From positions 186,001-250,000 of the forward strand of contig NZ_CP189850.1 in assembly GCF_050271975.1 (NCBI RefSeq): a stretch of DNA of 64,000 nt. The letters run 5' to 3'. Under the pieces are notes generated by a model, which was given only the letters and a program-made list of their open reading frames with translations, was not told the DNA's origin and searched no databases. Shown here piece after piece: positions 34,123 through 43,227 of this stretch (its first letter is position 1; every line of letters starts with the position of its first letter). A program made the translations under genes and the position numbers. The stretch comes from Litorimonas sp947503715 (GTDB taxonomy: Bacteria; Pseudomonadota; Alphaproteobacteria; Caulobacterales; Maricaulaceae).

Positions 34123-36068
34123 TCTGCAGCATCCCCGATATCGGATTTCGTCTTAGACGATGTCTTTTTTGAACTCGGCTTTTTCGGCGTTGGATTATTG
34201 GTCAGCATAAAGCCGCGGGGCCCGCCCGCCGCGACACCCAAAGGCGGGCGACCCGGCCCTTTTTTGGTTGGCGTGTTTGGCGGTGCTTTTGGGGGCGTAG
34301 AGTTTTCTGCAGATGTGGGCGTAGCTGTAGGAGTCGCTTCGCCGCGTTCCTGCGCCCGCTTCTCACGCAGGGCTTTCAACACCTCATCCTTAGGACCAAA
34401 CGCTTCCTGCTGTCCGTCTTTTAGCGACAAGATCAGATCGACCGCCGCAATGGCGGACGGGCGATGCGCCATCACGATGACGGTCTTCAACCGCTTCCGC
34501 GCAATTGAAATCGCGCGTGTGAGAGCAGCGTCCCCTTCAGCATCCAGATTGGCATTGGGTTCATCCATGACGATGAGAACGGGATCGCCATAGAGCGCCC
34601 GTGCCAGAGCAATGCGCTGCATCTGCCCACCCGACAGGACCGTCGCGCCCAGGCCAACGCGGGTATCATAGCCGTCATCCAGACGCAGGATGAGATCATG
34701 CACGCCCGCCCATTTCGCGGCTTCCACCACGGCCTCATCAGAGGCTTGCGGATCGAAACGCGCAATGTTTTCAGCAATCGTTCCGTCGAAAAGGTCGACC
34801 GCTTGCGGCAGATAGCCGATATATTTTCCGATGGTCTCTCGGTCCCACTGATCAAATGTCGCGCCGTCGAGACGAATGGACCCACGCTGTGGCCGCCAAA
34901 TCCCCGTCATGAGTTTCGCCAATGTCGACTTACCGGACGCAGACGGCCCGATAATGCCGAGGCCCTGGCCGGGCTTCACCGCAAAATTCAGCCCTGCAAG
35001 AATGGCTTTTGTCCCGCCGGGAGGGGCAGCTGTCACGCCCTCAATCGTCAGAACACCTTCCGGTGCGGGCAATTGTGTGGGCTCTTGGAATTCCGGGTTT
35101 TCGAGATAAAATTCGTTGAGGCGCGTATAGGCGTCGCGTGCGGATCCAAAGCTGCGCCATTGTCCAATGATTTGCTGAATAGGCGCGAGGGCGCGGCCCA
35201 GAATGATGGAGCCCGCAATCATCGCACCGGGCGTGATAATGCCTTTCACAGCCAGCGCCCCACCTGCACCCAACATGGCGGATTGCAGGAACATGCGGAA
35301 GGATTTCGTAAAGGCCGTCGCACCGCCCTGACGGTCAGAGGCATCGCGTCCGTCCTGTCCGCCCTGCGCATTATATTCTTTCCAGCGGCGATGGATATTT
35401 GGCGTCATGCCCATGGCTTCAAGGGTTTCGGCATTGCGCTGCGCCTGTATCGCGAAAGCCTGTTCCACGCGACGCATTTTCAGGCTCTCAACGAGCGGTT
35501 TGCGCATCCGGCGATTATTGATCAGCGCGGCTGTGAACATAATCACGGAGCCGACAACCGCCAAAACACCCAACGTCCAATGGAGCATAAAAATCACGAT
35601 GATGAAGAGCGGGGCCCACGGAATATCCATAAAGGTCGCCGGGCCGTTGCCGGATAGAAATTGCTTCATCGTGGACACATCATTGAGCGGCATGGATTGT
35701 GCCGACTTCCCGCCCTTGGCAGAGCCCCGCAGCCACGCTGCAAATGTACGGTCCGTCATCAGGTTTTCAAATTTTTGAGACACCCGCACAAGCACGCGCG
35801 AGCGGAGGAAATCGAATATGCCCATGAAAATATAGAGAACGATCATAATCACCGAGATCGCGACCAATGTTGGAATAGAGTTGGATTGCAAAACCCGGTC
35901 ATAGACCTGCAACATGTAGATCGGCCCGGTCAGCATCAGAAGGTTGACAAAAATCGAGAATAACAAAACACCCGTAAAGGCATCCCGCGCGGAATTCAGG
36001 GCCTCACCGACAGGTGAACGCAAGCCCGTTCTATCCGCATCGGGTAATGTCTCTTTTTTCTTGGCCAT
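34119..36068 (-). CDS. Type I secretion ABC transporter (PrtD-like) with Pro/Lys-rich tail
   Basis: This 649-residue protein has an N-terminal membrane domain and a nucleotide-binding domain with Walker A GPSASGKST (about residue 371), signature LSGGQMQR (about 476) and Walker B VLIVMDEPNANLD. PrtD-type transporters export RTX proteases, lipases or S-layer proteins directly to the outside. The last roughly 70 residues are low-complexity, rich in Thr, Pro, Lys and Ser, and contain a KKGPGRPPLG patch, an unusual extension for this family. ATG 36068 gives a normal N-terminus. Confidence 0.92.
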   Translation of the reverse strand: MAKKKETLPDADRTGLRSPVGEALNSARDAFTGVLLFSIFVNLLMLTGPIYMLQVYDRVLQSNSIPTLVAISVIMIVLYIFMGIFDFLRSRVLVRVSQKFENLMTDRTFAAWLRGSAKGGKSAQSMPLNDVSTMKQFLSGNGPATFMDIPWAPLFIIVIFMLHWTLGVLAVVGSVIMFTAALINNRRMRKPLVESLKMRRVEQAFAIQAQRNAETLEAMGMTPNIHRRWKEYNAQGGQDGRDASDRQGGATAFTKSFRMFLQSAMLGAGGALAVKGIITPGAMIAGSIILGRALAPIQQIIGQWRSFGSARDAYTRLNEFYLENPEFQEPTQLPAPEGVLTIEGVTAAPPGGTKAILAGLNFAVKPGQGLGIIGPSASGKSTLAKLMTGIWRPQRGSIRLDGATFDQWDRETIGKYIGYLPQAVDLFDGTIAENIARFDPQASDEAVVEAAKWAGVHDLILRLDDGYDTRVGLGATVLSGGQMQRIALARALYGDPVLIVMDEPNANLDAEGDAALTRAISIARKRLKTVIVMAHRPSAIAAVDLILSLKDGQQEAFGPKDEVLKALREKRAQERGEATPTATPTSAENSTPPKAPPNTPTKKGPGRPPLGVAAGGPRGFMLTNNPTPKKPSSKKTSSKTKSDIGDAAE

Positions 36069-36388
36069 GATCCCACTTTTATCGTTCTTTCGCGCGAAAC
36101 ACAGTATGTATCGCGCCGTCCCCAACGGCAGTCTTGGTAGATTTCATCCTATAGACTGCGAAACATTACAACTGTGAGTCCTAAATGCAGATTAAGGGCC
36201 AAACGGAACAGAAGCTGTTATTGTTCACATCTGTTTCAAGAATTAAGCGCAAATGGCCGATATTTAATCGCTCCACACCCTAAAATCAGGGCAAATTTCA
36301 TAGACCCCTGCTTATCGCTTCGCTAAGGCGTTGACGGATCGACTCTGAAAGATGTGGGTCAGCGTATAATCGATTGAGGATCTCAGAC
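36069..36388. other. Spacer between divergent secretion and lptD genes
   Basis: About 320 bases with no credible gene. A TATAAT at 36365-36370 lies close to the lptD start. If it is the -10 box, the transcript would begin near 36377 and have a very short leader, favouring the TTG at 36389 as start. No matching -35 at standard spacing is evident. No repeat was seen. Confidence 0.45.
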
Positions 36389-38761
36389 TTGGCCAAAAGA
36401 ACTGGAACATTATTATGTTTGGCCACATTTCTGGGCAGTTCTGTTCTGGTGGCCACACCTGCCCAGGCACAAATCGGCCAATTAACGCAGTCAGATAGCG
36501 ACCTAAAACTCGCGGCGGATAGCCCCTTCCGGGACCCCGATATCATCTATCTGGAAGCGGATACGCTCGACAATGACGAGGCAACGGGAATTTTAACCGC
36601 CTCAGGCGAAGTCGAAGGCCGATATCAGGACCGAACCCTACGCGCGGATCGCGTCGTCTATAATCTTGAGACCGGTCAAATAATAGCCTCCGGCAATGTC
36701 GTTCTCATCCAATCTGACGGCAGTTCACAATATGCGGATAAACTCGAAATCTCCAATGAGCTGGAAACCGGAACCGCCACTGATTTCGTCGCGCGCCTGC
36801 CCGATGGCGGCGTCACAGCCGCAAGATTTGTTGCCCGCGGTGCGAACGGCGAGGTCGAGCTCTATAACGCCTATTACACAGCTTGCGAAGTCTGTGAGGA
36901 AAACCCAAAACCGTCTTGGCGGATCAAAGCCAGACAGGTCACGCAGGATAAAAATTCAAGAAGTGTGCAATATCGGGACGCTACGATTGAGATGTTCGGC
37001 ATCCCCGTTTTCTACACGCCTTACCTGGCTCACCCCGACCCCAGTGCGGAACGGGCCAGTGGCCTGCTCATGCCCTTTGCTGGCTACTCTCAATCCAGGG
37101 GGTTTAACACACAAACACCCTATTATTGGGCGATTGATGATTATACCGAGGCCACGATCACGCCGCGCATTTACAGCAAGGTCAATCCATTGCTGGAATA
37201 TCAATTTGCCCGCCAGTTTAACTCGGGCCGTGTGGAGATTGACGGCAGTTTCACCTATGGCAGTATTTTCGACAGAAACGGAAATGCCTTTGAGGATCCG
37301 AACCTTTTCAGAAATCCAGACAGAGCCCCCGTCGGCAAACGATTGCGCAGTCACATTTTTGCAAAAGGGCTTTTTGCGCCAACTGATTTCTGGACTTATG
37401 GATTTGGTGTCCAATTGACGACAGACGACAATTATTTACGCCGTTACGGATTATCCGCACAACGTCAAACGCAAGGACTCTATGAAGGCGAGTCACAGCG
37501 AAATACGACTCAGGCTTTCTTGATCGGTCAAAATGACTCGACCCGCCTGACAGTCTCAACAGTTGGGTTTCAGGGTTTGAGGGATCGTATTCTTGACGAT
37601 GGAGACGGCACGTTCACAGTTGCGCGTATCAATGACCGAACGCTTCCCATCCTCGCCCCGCGCATCGAGCTACAGCATTATATGACTGATCCAGTTATTG
37701 GCGGGCGGTTGAAAGCCGATGGAAACCTGACCGTTTTGACGCGGAATGAAGGCTCAAATTATACGCGGGGCACATTTGGTCTCGACTATTTAAAGACATT
37801 CATTGCCCCGGGCGGTATTGAGGTTAAACCCTTCGCCAATGCGCGCATCGACACATTTGACCTGGAACCTGAGGAAGGTGAATCTGAGACATTAGACCGC
37901 GCACTCGGGCAAGTCGGCGTCGACATACGCTATCCTTTCATCAATAGCTCAGGTCCAATTGATTGGACTCTTGAACCCCGTATACAAGTGACGCAAAGTT
38001 TTGGCGATGCCAAGCTGGACCGTTTTAGACGCGAAGACGGGACAGCCATATTTGATTTCACAGAGGATGCAGGAAATGTAGATTTGGACCAGACCCTGCT
38101 CTGGCAGTCCAATAAAGCATCAGGATTTGATTTCTGGCAAAAAGGTCTTCGCGCCGATATTGGCGGCAGTGTGACCGCCGATTGGGGGCGAAAAAGCTAT
38201 GCCAGCATCTTTGTGGGACAATCCTTTTCACTCGAATCAGACGGTCTCGCCGTTGAGGGCATTGCCGGTGAGGATGGTGGATATTTGATTGGATCTGGTC
38301 TGGAGGGAGATCAATCTGATATTGTCGGAGAACTCCAATTCGGGCTGGGCGATCTCATCAGCTCGCGGACCCGCGCAAGATATAATGAGGACACGAAGGA
38401 GCTCACACGGATCGACTCATCCTTAGGCTTTAGAACAAAATGGATCAGCGGTGGTGCACGCTATTTCAGATTAAACAGCGCCAGCCGTCAATTTTTAGAT
38501 AATCCCAACGCGCCGCCAGAGGAATTAACAGGTCGCCTACAATTCAGACTTACCGATAGAATCAGCGCGAGTTACCGCATCACACGCGATTTGGATGAAG
38601 ATATCACACGTCGCCAAAGCTTCGGCCTTGGCTATCGTGATGACTGTCTCTTACTGGAAGTTCTATATACTGATCAGAACTTCAATAATGATGCCCTGCA
38701 AAATAATGCCAATATCGGCGTCAGAGTTTCGCTCCTCACACTGGGCGGGTTTGGCGGTTAG
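36389..38761 (+). CDS. lptD: LPS-assembly protein LptD
   Basis: LptD is the outer-membrane beta-barrel that, with LptE, inserts LPS into the outer leaflet. The 790-residue protein has a signal peptide ending in TPAQA, the N-terminal OstA beta-taco domain (IIYLEADTLDNDEATGILTASG, RADRVVYNLETGQI) and the large barrel with PSWRIKARQVTQD, IPVFYTPYLAHPDPS and SGLLMPFAGYSQSRG. Cys residues in YYTACEVCEE may form its disulfide. Start TTG 36389 has a GAGG site nine bases upstream; TTG 36374 would add five residues. It is not followed by surA/pdxA/ksgA. Confidence 0.93.
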   Translation: MAKRTGTLLCLATFLGSSVLVATPAQAQIGQLTQSDSDLKLAADSPFRDPDIIYLEADTLDNDEATGILTASGEVEGRYQDRTLRADRVVYNLETGQIIASGNVVLIQSDGSSQYADKLEISNELETGTATDFVARLPDGGVTAARFVARGANGEVELYNAYYTACEVCEENPKPSWRIKARQVTQDKNSRSVQYRDATIEMFGIPVFYTPYLAHPDPSAERASGLLMPFAGYSQSRGFNTQTPYYWAIDDYTEATITPRIYSKVNPLLEYQFARQFNSGRVEIDGSFTYGSIFDRNGNAFEDPNLFRNPDRAPVGKRLRSHIFAKGLFAPTDFWTYGFGVQLTTDDNYLRRYGLSAQRQTQGLYEGESQRNTTQAFLIGQNDSTRLTVSTVGFQGLRDRILDDGDGTFTVARINDRTLPILAPRIELQHYMTDPVIGGRLKADGNLTVLTRNEGSNYTRGTFGLDYLKTFIAPGGIEVKPFANARIDTFDLEPEEGESETLDRALGQVGVDIRYPFINSSGPIDWTLEPRIQVTQSFGDAKLDRFRREDGTAIFDFTEDAGNVDLDQTLLWQSNKASGFDFWQKGLRADIGGSVTADWGRKSYASIFVGQSFSLESDGLAVEGIAGEDGGYLIGSGLEGDQSDIVGELQFGLGDLISSRTRARYNEDTKELTRIDSSLGFRTKWISGGARYFRLNSASRQFLDNPNAPPEELTGRLQFRLTDRISASYRITRDLDEDITRRQSFGLGYRDDCLLLEVLYTDQNFNNDALQNNANIGVRVSLLTLGGFGG

Positions 38762-39555
38762 CCGACGAAGCTTTTCTCGACAACGAATTCTGCGGGCTGA
38801 CTGTTCGAGCCTTCGGTGAGGCCGAAGCCCTCGACGAGCTTCGCCGTATCGTCGATCATATCTTTTGACCCACAAATCATCACGCGGTCTGTGTCTTTAT
38901 TCAGCGGCTCGGTTCCCGCAACCTCAAACAATTTTCCGGTTTCAAGTAATGTCGTGATACGACCTTTCAGGGGATGATCTTCGCGCGTGAGGGACGTGAT
39001 TAATTTCAATTTCGGGCTGCCATCCTCATTAACGACCATCTCGCCCACGAGCGGGTCGTTGATGAGATCATCGACAAGGCGTTGCGAGTATTCAAGCTCT
39101 CCGGCTTCACGACACGTATGTGTCACGATGACTTCATCATAACGCTCATAGGTTTCCGGATCGCGGACAAGTGAGGCGAAGGGCGCAAAGCCCGTACCGG
39201 TGGAGAACATCCAAAGGCGTTTCCCGGGCAGGAGCGCGTCCAAGACGAGTGTGCCAACGGGTTTCTTGCCCAGCAAAACAGTGTCGCCATCTTTGATCGC
39301 TTGCAGACGCGATGTCAGCGGGCCGTCTTCAACTTTGATCGAGTAGAACTCCAATTTGTCATCCCAAGCTGGAGACGCGATGGAATAGGCGCGCATGATG
39401 GGGCGTTTCTGCTCTTCCGTTTTCGGCAGTCCAATCATGATGAACTCACCTGTGCGGAAACGGAAACTGGGCGGACGCGTAATGGAGAAGGAGAAAAGGC
39501 GGTCGGTGAAATGCTCGACGCTCAGGACTTTTTCCTCGGTAGGGGCGTTGGACAT
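38758..39555 (-). CDS. fpr: Ferredoxin/flavodoxin-NADP(+) reductase
   Basis: Fpr transfers electrons between NADPH and ferredoxin or flavodoxin through FAD, in the cytoplasm. The 265-residue protein has the FAD-binding MRAYSIASPAWD, the NADP region MFSTGTGFAPFASLVRD, VMICGSKDMIDD and a C-terminal FVVEKSFVG. It converges on lptD with a four-base overlap, and its promoter region (39556-39757) contains an 18-bp palindrome facing mutA. Confidence 0.93.
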   Translation of the reverse strand: MSNAPTEEKVLSVEHFTDRLFSFSITRPPSFRFRTGEFIMIGLPKTEEQKRPIMRAYSIASPAWDDKLEFYSIKVEDGPLTSRLQAIKDGDTVLLGKKPVGTLVLDALLPGKRLWMFSTGTGFAPFASLVRDPETYERYDEVIVTHTCREAGELEYSQRLVDDLINDPLVGEMVVNEDGSPKLKLITSLTREDHPLKGRITTLLETGKLFEVAGTEPLNKDTDRVMICGSKDMIDDTAKLVEGFGLTEGSNSQPAEFVVEKSFVG

Positions 39556-39644
39556 GGTGTGGGAATTCCGTCTGCAATTATAGAAGTCGCGCGCCCCATA
39601 AACGCAGGCACGCCGTTTTACAATATTCTATATAGGAAACTTAT

Positions 39645-39662
39645 CGTTCTTTATAAAGAACG
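39645..39662. promoter_or_regulatory. 18-bp perfect palindrome between fpr and mutA
   Basis: CGTTCTTTATAAAGAACG reads identically on both strands. It lies 90 bases before the fpr start and 96 bases before the mutA start in the shared divergent region, an ideal operator position. The regulator is unknown; nearby fpr suggests a redox- or oxygen-linked factor and mutA a propionate-linked factor. A rho-independent terminator is unlikely because there is no hairpin loop followed by a T run. Confidence 0.55.
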
Positions 39663-39757
39663 GCACGCGAATATTTTCGCTGAAATTTTCACAATCGCGT
39701 CAACAGCTTTGCAGTGTTACAAGTTGAACCCCCGCCCCATCACGGTAAACACACACC

Positions 39758-41005
39758 ATGTCAGACCTGAACCTCGCCAATGATTTCCCGCCTTCCACGG
39801 ATGAAGCCTGGCAAGCCCTCGTCGAAAAGGGTTTGCGCGGCTCCGATTTCGCGACGTTGATCAAATCCACGGAAGACGGACTGCCGCGCGGCCCCCTCAT
39901 GACGGCGGACGATCTGCCGGAGGGTTTGGCGGCTCTCGGACGCACGGATATGCCGCTGCTAGAAGGTCGGGCCTGGCATATCGCAGCGCCGGTCCGCGAT
40001 CCCGATCTCGCCCGTGCCAACCGGCAATTGCTCGAAGATCTCAAAGGCGGCGCGAGTGCGGTTCGGATAGAAGCTGGCGCGACACTCAAAGATCGCAATG
40101 ACCTGAAACGTCTGCTGGAAGGCGTTTATACGGACCTCGTACCCCTCCAATTTGCCCCGAATTCGGAAAATGCAGCGCGGTTCGCCATGGCCCTCTCTAT
40201 CAAGGATTTGCAAACGGCGCATCTGCAAATCGGCCTCGGCCCGCTCGAGGATGCGAACACAGTTCAGGCGGTGCTTTCGGATTGTCCCGAAAACTGGCGA
40301 TTGATGAGCCTCGCGCCGTCCGACGTGCATGAGGCCGGCGGAACGGAGGTTCAGGCACTCTCCGTCATGGCAGCCTCTCTTGCGGAATCCATGCGTCGCC
40401 ACGGTGTGGACGCCATGTGTCGGCATCTTTCCATCGACCTCTCTACAGACCGCGACGCACATCTCACAATCACAAAATTCCGCGCGGCGCGGCGTTTGAT
40501 CTTGCGCATTGCGGAAGCTTTTGGCGGCGATGGATCGAACATTCCCCTACACGCGGTGACCTCGGGGCGGATGATGCAGAGGACAGATGCGTGGACCAAT
40601 CTCCTCCGGATTATGAGCGCAGGATTTGGCGCAGTCATTGGCGGTGCGGATGTCATCACGATCCGCCCCTTCACGGACGGTCTCGGCAAGGCGACGCCGT
40701 TTGCACATCGCATCGCCCGCAATATGCAATTGCTGATGATGGAGGAAAGCCATCTTGGACAGGTCACTGATGCTGCCTATGGCAGTTATTGGCATGAGCA
40801 TATGACGGACGCGCTGGCGCAGGCCGCGTGGGCGAAATTCCAAGATATTGAACGCATTGGCGGTGTGGAAACCTATCTCAATAGCGACACATATAGTTCC
40901 GATCTTGCGACAGCGCAGGGGGATCGGGACGCGCGGGCCGAACCCATTCTCGGCGTCACGCTGCACTCTGCAGAGGGTGTGAAAGTACCGGAGGTACGGG
41001 CATGA
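39758..41005 (+). CDS. mutA: Methylmalonyl-CoA mutase small subunit
   Basis: This 415-residue protein carries the mutase TIM-barrel fold but lacks the C-terminal cobalamin-binding domain and the DxHxxG motif. It corresponds to the non-catalytic small subunit of heterodimeric mutases and is shorter than usual, since it ends after the barrel. It overlaps the large-subunit gene by four bases. Together they convert methylmalonyl-CoA to succinyl-CoA in propionate metabolism. Confidence 0.9.
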   Translation: MSDLNLANDFPPSTDEAWQALVEKGLRGSDFATLIKSTEDGLPRGPLMTADDLPEGLAALGRTDMPLLEGRAWHIAAPVRDPDLARANRQLLEDLKGGASAVRIEAGATLKDRNDLKRLLEGVYTDLVPLQFAPNSENAARFAMALSIKDLQTAHLQIGLGPLEDANTVQAVLSDCPENWRLMSLAPSDVHEAGGTEVQALSVMAASLAESMRRHGVDAMCRHLSIDLSTDRDAHLTITKFRAARRLILRIAEAFGGDGSNIPLHAVTSGRMMQRTDAWTNLLRIMSAGFGAVIGGADVITIRPFTDGLGKATPFAHRIARNMQLLMMEESHLGQVTDAAYGSYWHEHMTDALAQAAWAKFQDIERIGGVETYLNSDTYSSDLATAQGDRDARAEPILGVTLHSAEGVKVPEVRA

Positions 41006-43140
41006 CCTATCCCGATTTCACTAAACTCGACCTCGGCTCGGCAACAACCGCTCCACGCTCTGGCGCCGCTTGGACTTCTCCTGAAGGCATCGACATCGCC
41101 GCAAATTACACCGCGGCGGACACCTCCACCCTGCCTTTTACAGACACCCATCCCGGTTTCGCGCCCTACCTCCGTGGTCCCTATCCCACCATGTATGTGC
41201 AGCGCCCTTGGACCGTCCGCCAATATGCGGGGTTCTCGACGGCGGAAGACTCCAACGCTTTCTACCGCCGCAATCTCGCGGCGGGTCAGAAAGGTCTTTC
41301 CGTCGCTTTCGATCTCGCAACCCATCGCGGTTATGACTCAGACCATCCGCGTGTCCCTGGCGATGTCGGGATGGCGGGTGTCGCGATTGATTCTATTTAC
41401 GATATGCGGGTCCTGTTCGATCAGATCCCGCTGGATAAAATGTCTGTGTCCATGACGATGAACGGCGCAGTCCTGCCCGTCCTCGCACTCTATATAGCCG
41501 CCGCAGAGGAACAGGGCGTGAAACAGGAACAGCTAGCCGGGACTATTCAGAATGACATCCTGAAAGAATTCATGGTGCGCAATACCTACATCTATCCGCC
41601 GAAACCGAGCCTGCGCATTATCGAGGATATTTTCAAACATACCTCCACCCATATGCCGAAATTCAATTCCATTTCGATCTCCGGCTATCACATGCAGGAA
41701 GCGGGGGCGTCGGCGGATATTGAGCTGGGCTACACACTGGCCGACGGGTTGGAATATGTCCGCACGGGTCTCGCGGCGGGGATGAATATTGACCGTTTCG
41801 CGCCGAGGCTCAGCTTTTTCTGGGCGGTCGGGATGAATTATTTTATGGAAGTGGCGAAGCTCCGCGCGGCACGACTTCTTTGGGCGCAACTGATCGGCGC
41901 GTTTGATCCGCAGAACCCGAAATCCAATATGTTGCGCACCCATTGCCAGACTTCCGGCTGGTCTCTGACCGCGCAGGATGTTTTCAACAATGTGGGCCGC
42001 ACCCACATTGAGGCCATGGCCGCCGTGGATGGTGGGACGCAGTCGCTGCACACAAATTCGCTCGACGAAGCCCTTGCCCTGCCCACGGATTTCTCGGCGC
42101 GGATTGCGCGGAACACGCAAATTTTCCTACAAACAGAAGGCGGTCACACGAAGCAGATCGACCCCTGGGCAGGCAGCTATTACGTCGAAAAATTGACCCA
42201 TGATCTTGCCGCGAAAGCGCTTGGCCATATTCGCGAAGTCGAAGCGCTGGGCGGGATGGCCGCCGCGATTGAAGCGGGTATTCCGAAACTTCGCATTGAA
42301 GAATCCGCCGCCCGGATTCAGGCCCGGATCGATAGCGGCGCGCAGACGGTGGTAGGCGTGAACAAATATCTCTCAGACGAGACTGACGACATTCCAATCC
42401 TGAAGGTCGATAATGACACAGTGCGGCAGGGACAGATCGCGCGGCTCAACCAACTCCGCGCTGACCGCGATACGCAGGCGACGATGGAGGCGCTGGACGC
42501 GCTCACGAAATCCGCGGATACAGGCCAAGGCAACCTCCTCGAACTCGCGGTGGATGCGGCGCGGAAAAAAGCGACGGTTGGCGAGATTTCAGATGCGCTG
42601 GAGAAAGTCTATGGCCGTTTCACGGCCAAACCCGCCGGCGTGCGCGGCGTCTATTCCGGTGCCTTTGATGAAAATAATCCGGCCTTTAAAACCGCCAAAT
42701 CCCGCATCGACGCCTTCACGGAACTGGAAGGCCGCAAGCCCAAAATCCTGATCGCGAAAATGGGACAGGACGGCCATGATCGCGGCCAGAAAGTCGTTGC
42801 GACGGCCTTTTCCGATATCGGGTTTGACGTCGTGATCGGGCCTCTGTTCCAGACACCGGAAGAAGCAGCAGAACTGGGCATCACGTCCGATGTCGATGTC
42901 ATCGCGGCCAGCTCCCTGGCTGCGGGCCACCTCTCCCTCGTCCCGTCCTTGCGGGATGCTCTAAAAGCCAGCGGTCGCGAAGACATCCTGATCATCGTCG
43001 GCGGCGTCATCCCGCCCGAAGATGTCGAGACCTTAAAAGAGATGGGTGCAAAAGCCGTCTTCCCGCCAGGGACAAATATTCCCGAAGCTGTTCTGGAAGT
43101 TCTCGATGTTGTGAATATGCGGTTGAGCCAAGGCGCTTAA
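41002..43140 (+). CDS. mutB: Methylmalonyl-CoA mutase large (catalytic) subunit
   Basis: At 712 residues it has standard length. The N-terminal barrel holds the substrate motifs YPTMYVQRPWTVRQYAGFST and SISGYHMQEAGA. The C-terminal B12 domain has KMGQDGHDRGQKV (about residues 587-599), whose DxHxxG His replaces the lower cobalamin ligand. It is AdoCbl-dependent. It follows mutA by a four-base overlap. Neither meaB nor methylmalonyl-CoA epimerase is adjacent. Confidence 0.96.
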   Translation: MTYPDFTKLDLGSATTAPRSGAAWTSPEGIDIAANYTAADTSTLPFTDTHPGFAPYLRGPYPTMYVQRPWTVRQYAGFSTAEDSNAFYRRNLAAGQKGLSVAFDLATHRGYDSDHPRVPGDVGMAGVAIDSIYDMRVLFDQIPLDKMSVSMTMNGAVLPVLALYIAAAEEQGVKQEQLAGTIQNDILKEFMVRNTYIYPPKPSLRIIEDIFKHTSTHMPKFNSISISGYHMQEAGASADIELGYTLADGLEYVRTGLAAGMNIDRFAPRLSFFWAVGMNYFMEVAKLRAARLLWAQLIGAFDPQNPKSNMLRTHCQTSGWSLTAQDVFNNVGRTHIEAMAAVDGGTQSLHTNSLDEALALPTDFSARIARNTQIFLQTEGGHTKQIDPWAGSYYVEKLTHDLAAKALGHIREVEALGGMAAAIEAGIPKLRIEESAARIQARIDSGAQTVVGVNKYLSDETDDIPILKVDNDTVRQGQIARLNQLRADRDTQATMEALDALTKSADTGQGNLLELAVDAARKKATVGEISDALEKVYGRFTAKPAGVRGVYSGAFDENNPAFKTAKSRIDAFTELEGRKPKILIAKMGQDGHDRGQKVVATAFSDIGFDVVIGPLFQTPEEAAELGITSDVDVIAASSLAAGHLSLVPSLRDALKASGREDILIIVGGVIPPEDVETLKEMGAKAVFPPGTNIPEAVLEVLDVVNMRLSQGA

Positions 43141-43227
43141 ATCTAGAGGTTCTTATTTACGCAATAGAAAATTGCTTTAAACAAATATGCGACCAGAGGT
43201 CATCCACTAAATTTGGGGAAAATATAT

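Noticed and set aside
34119..36068. DNA-binding AT-hook function of the ABC transporter tail
   Set aside because: One GRP-like patch in low-complexity sequence is not enough, and the protein is membrane-bound.
32791..36068. RTX or hemolysin substrate beside the type I secretion genes
   Set aside because: No glycine-rich nonapeptide repeats occur in the neighbouring genes.
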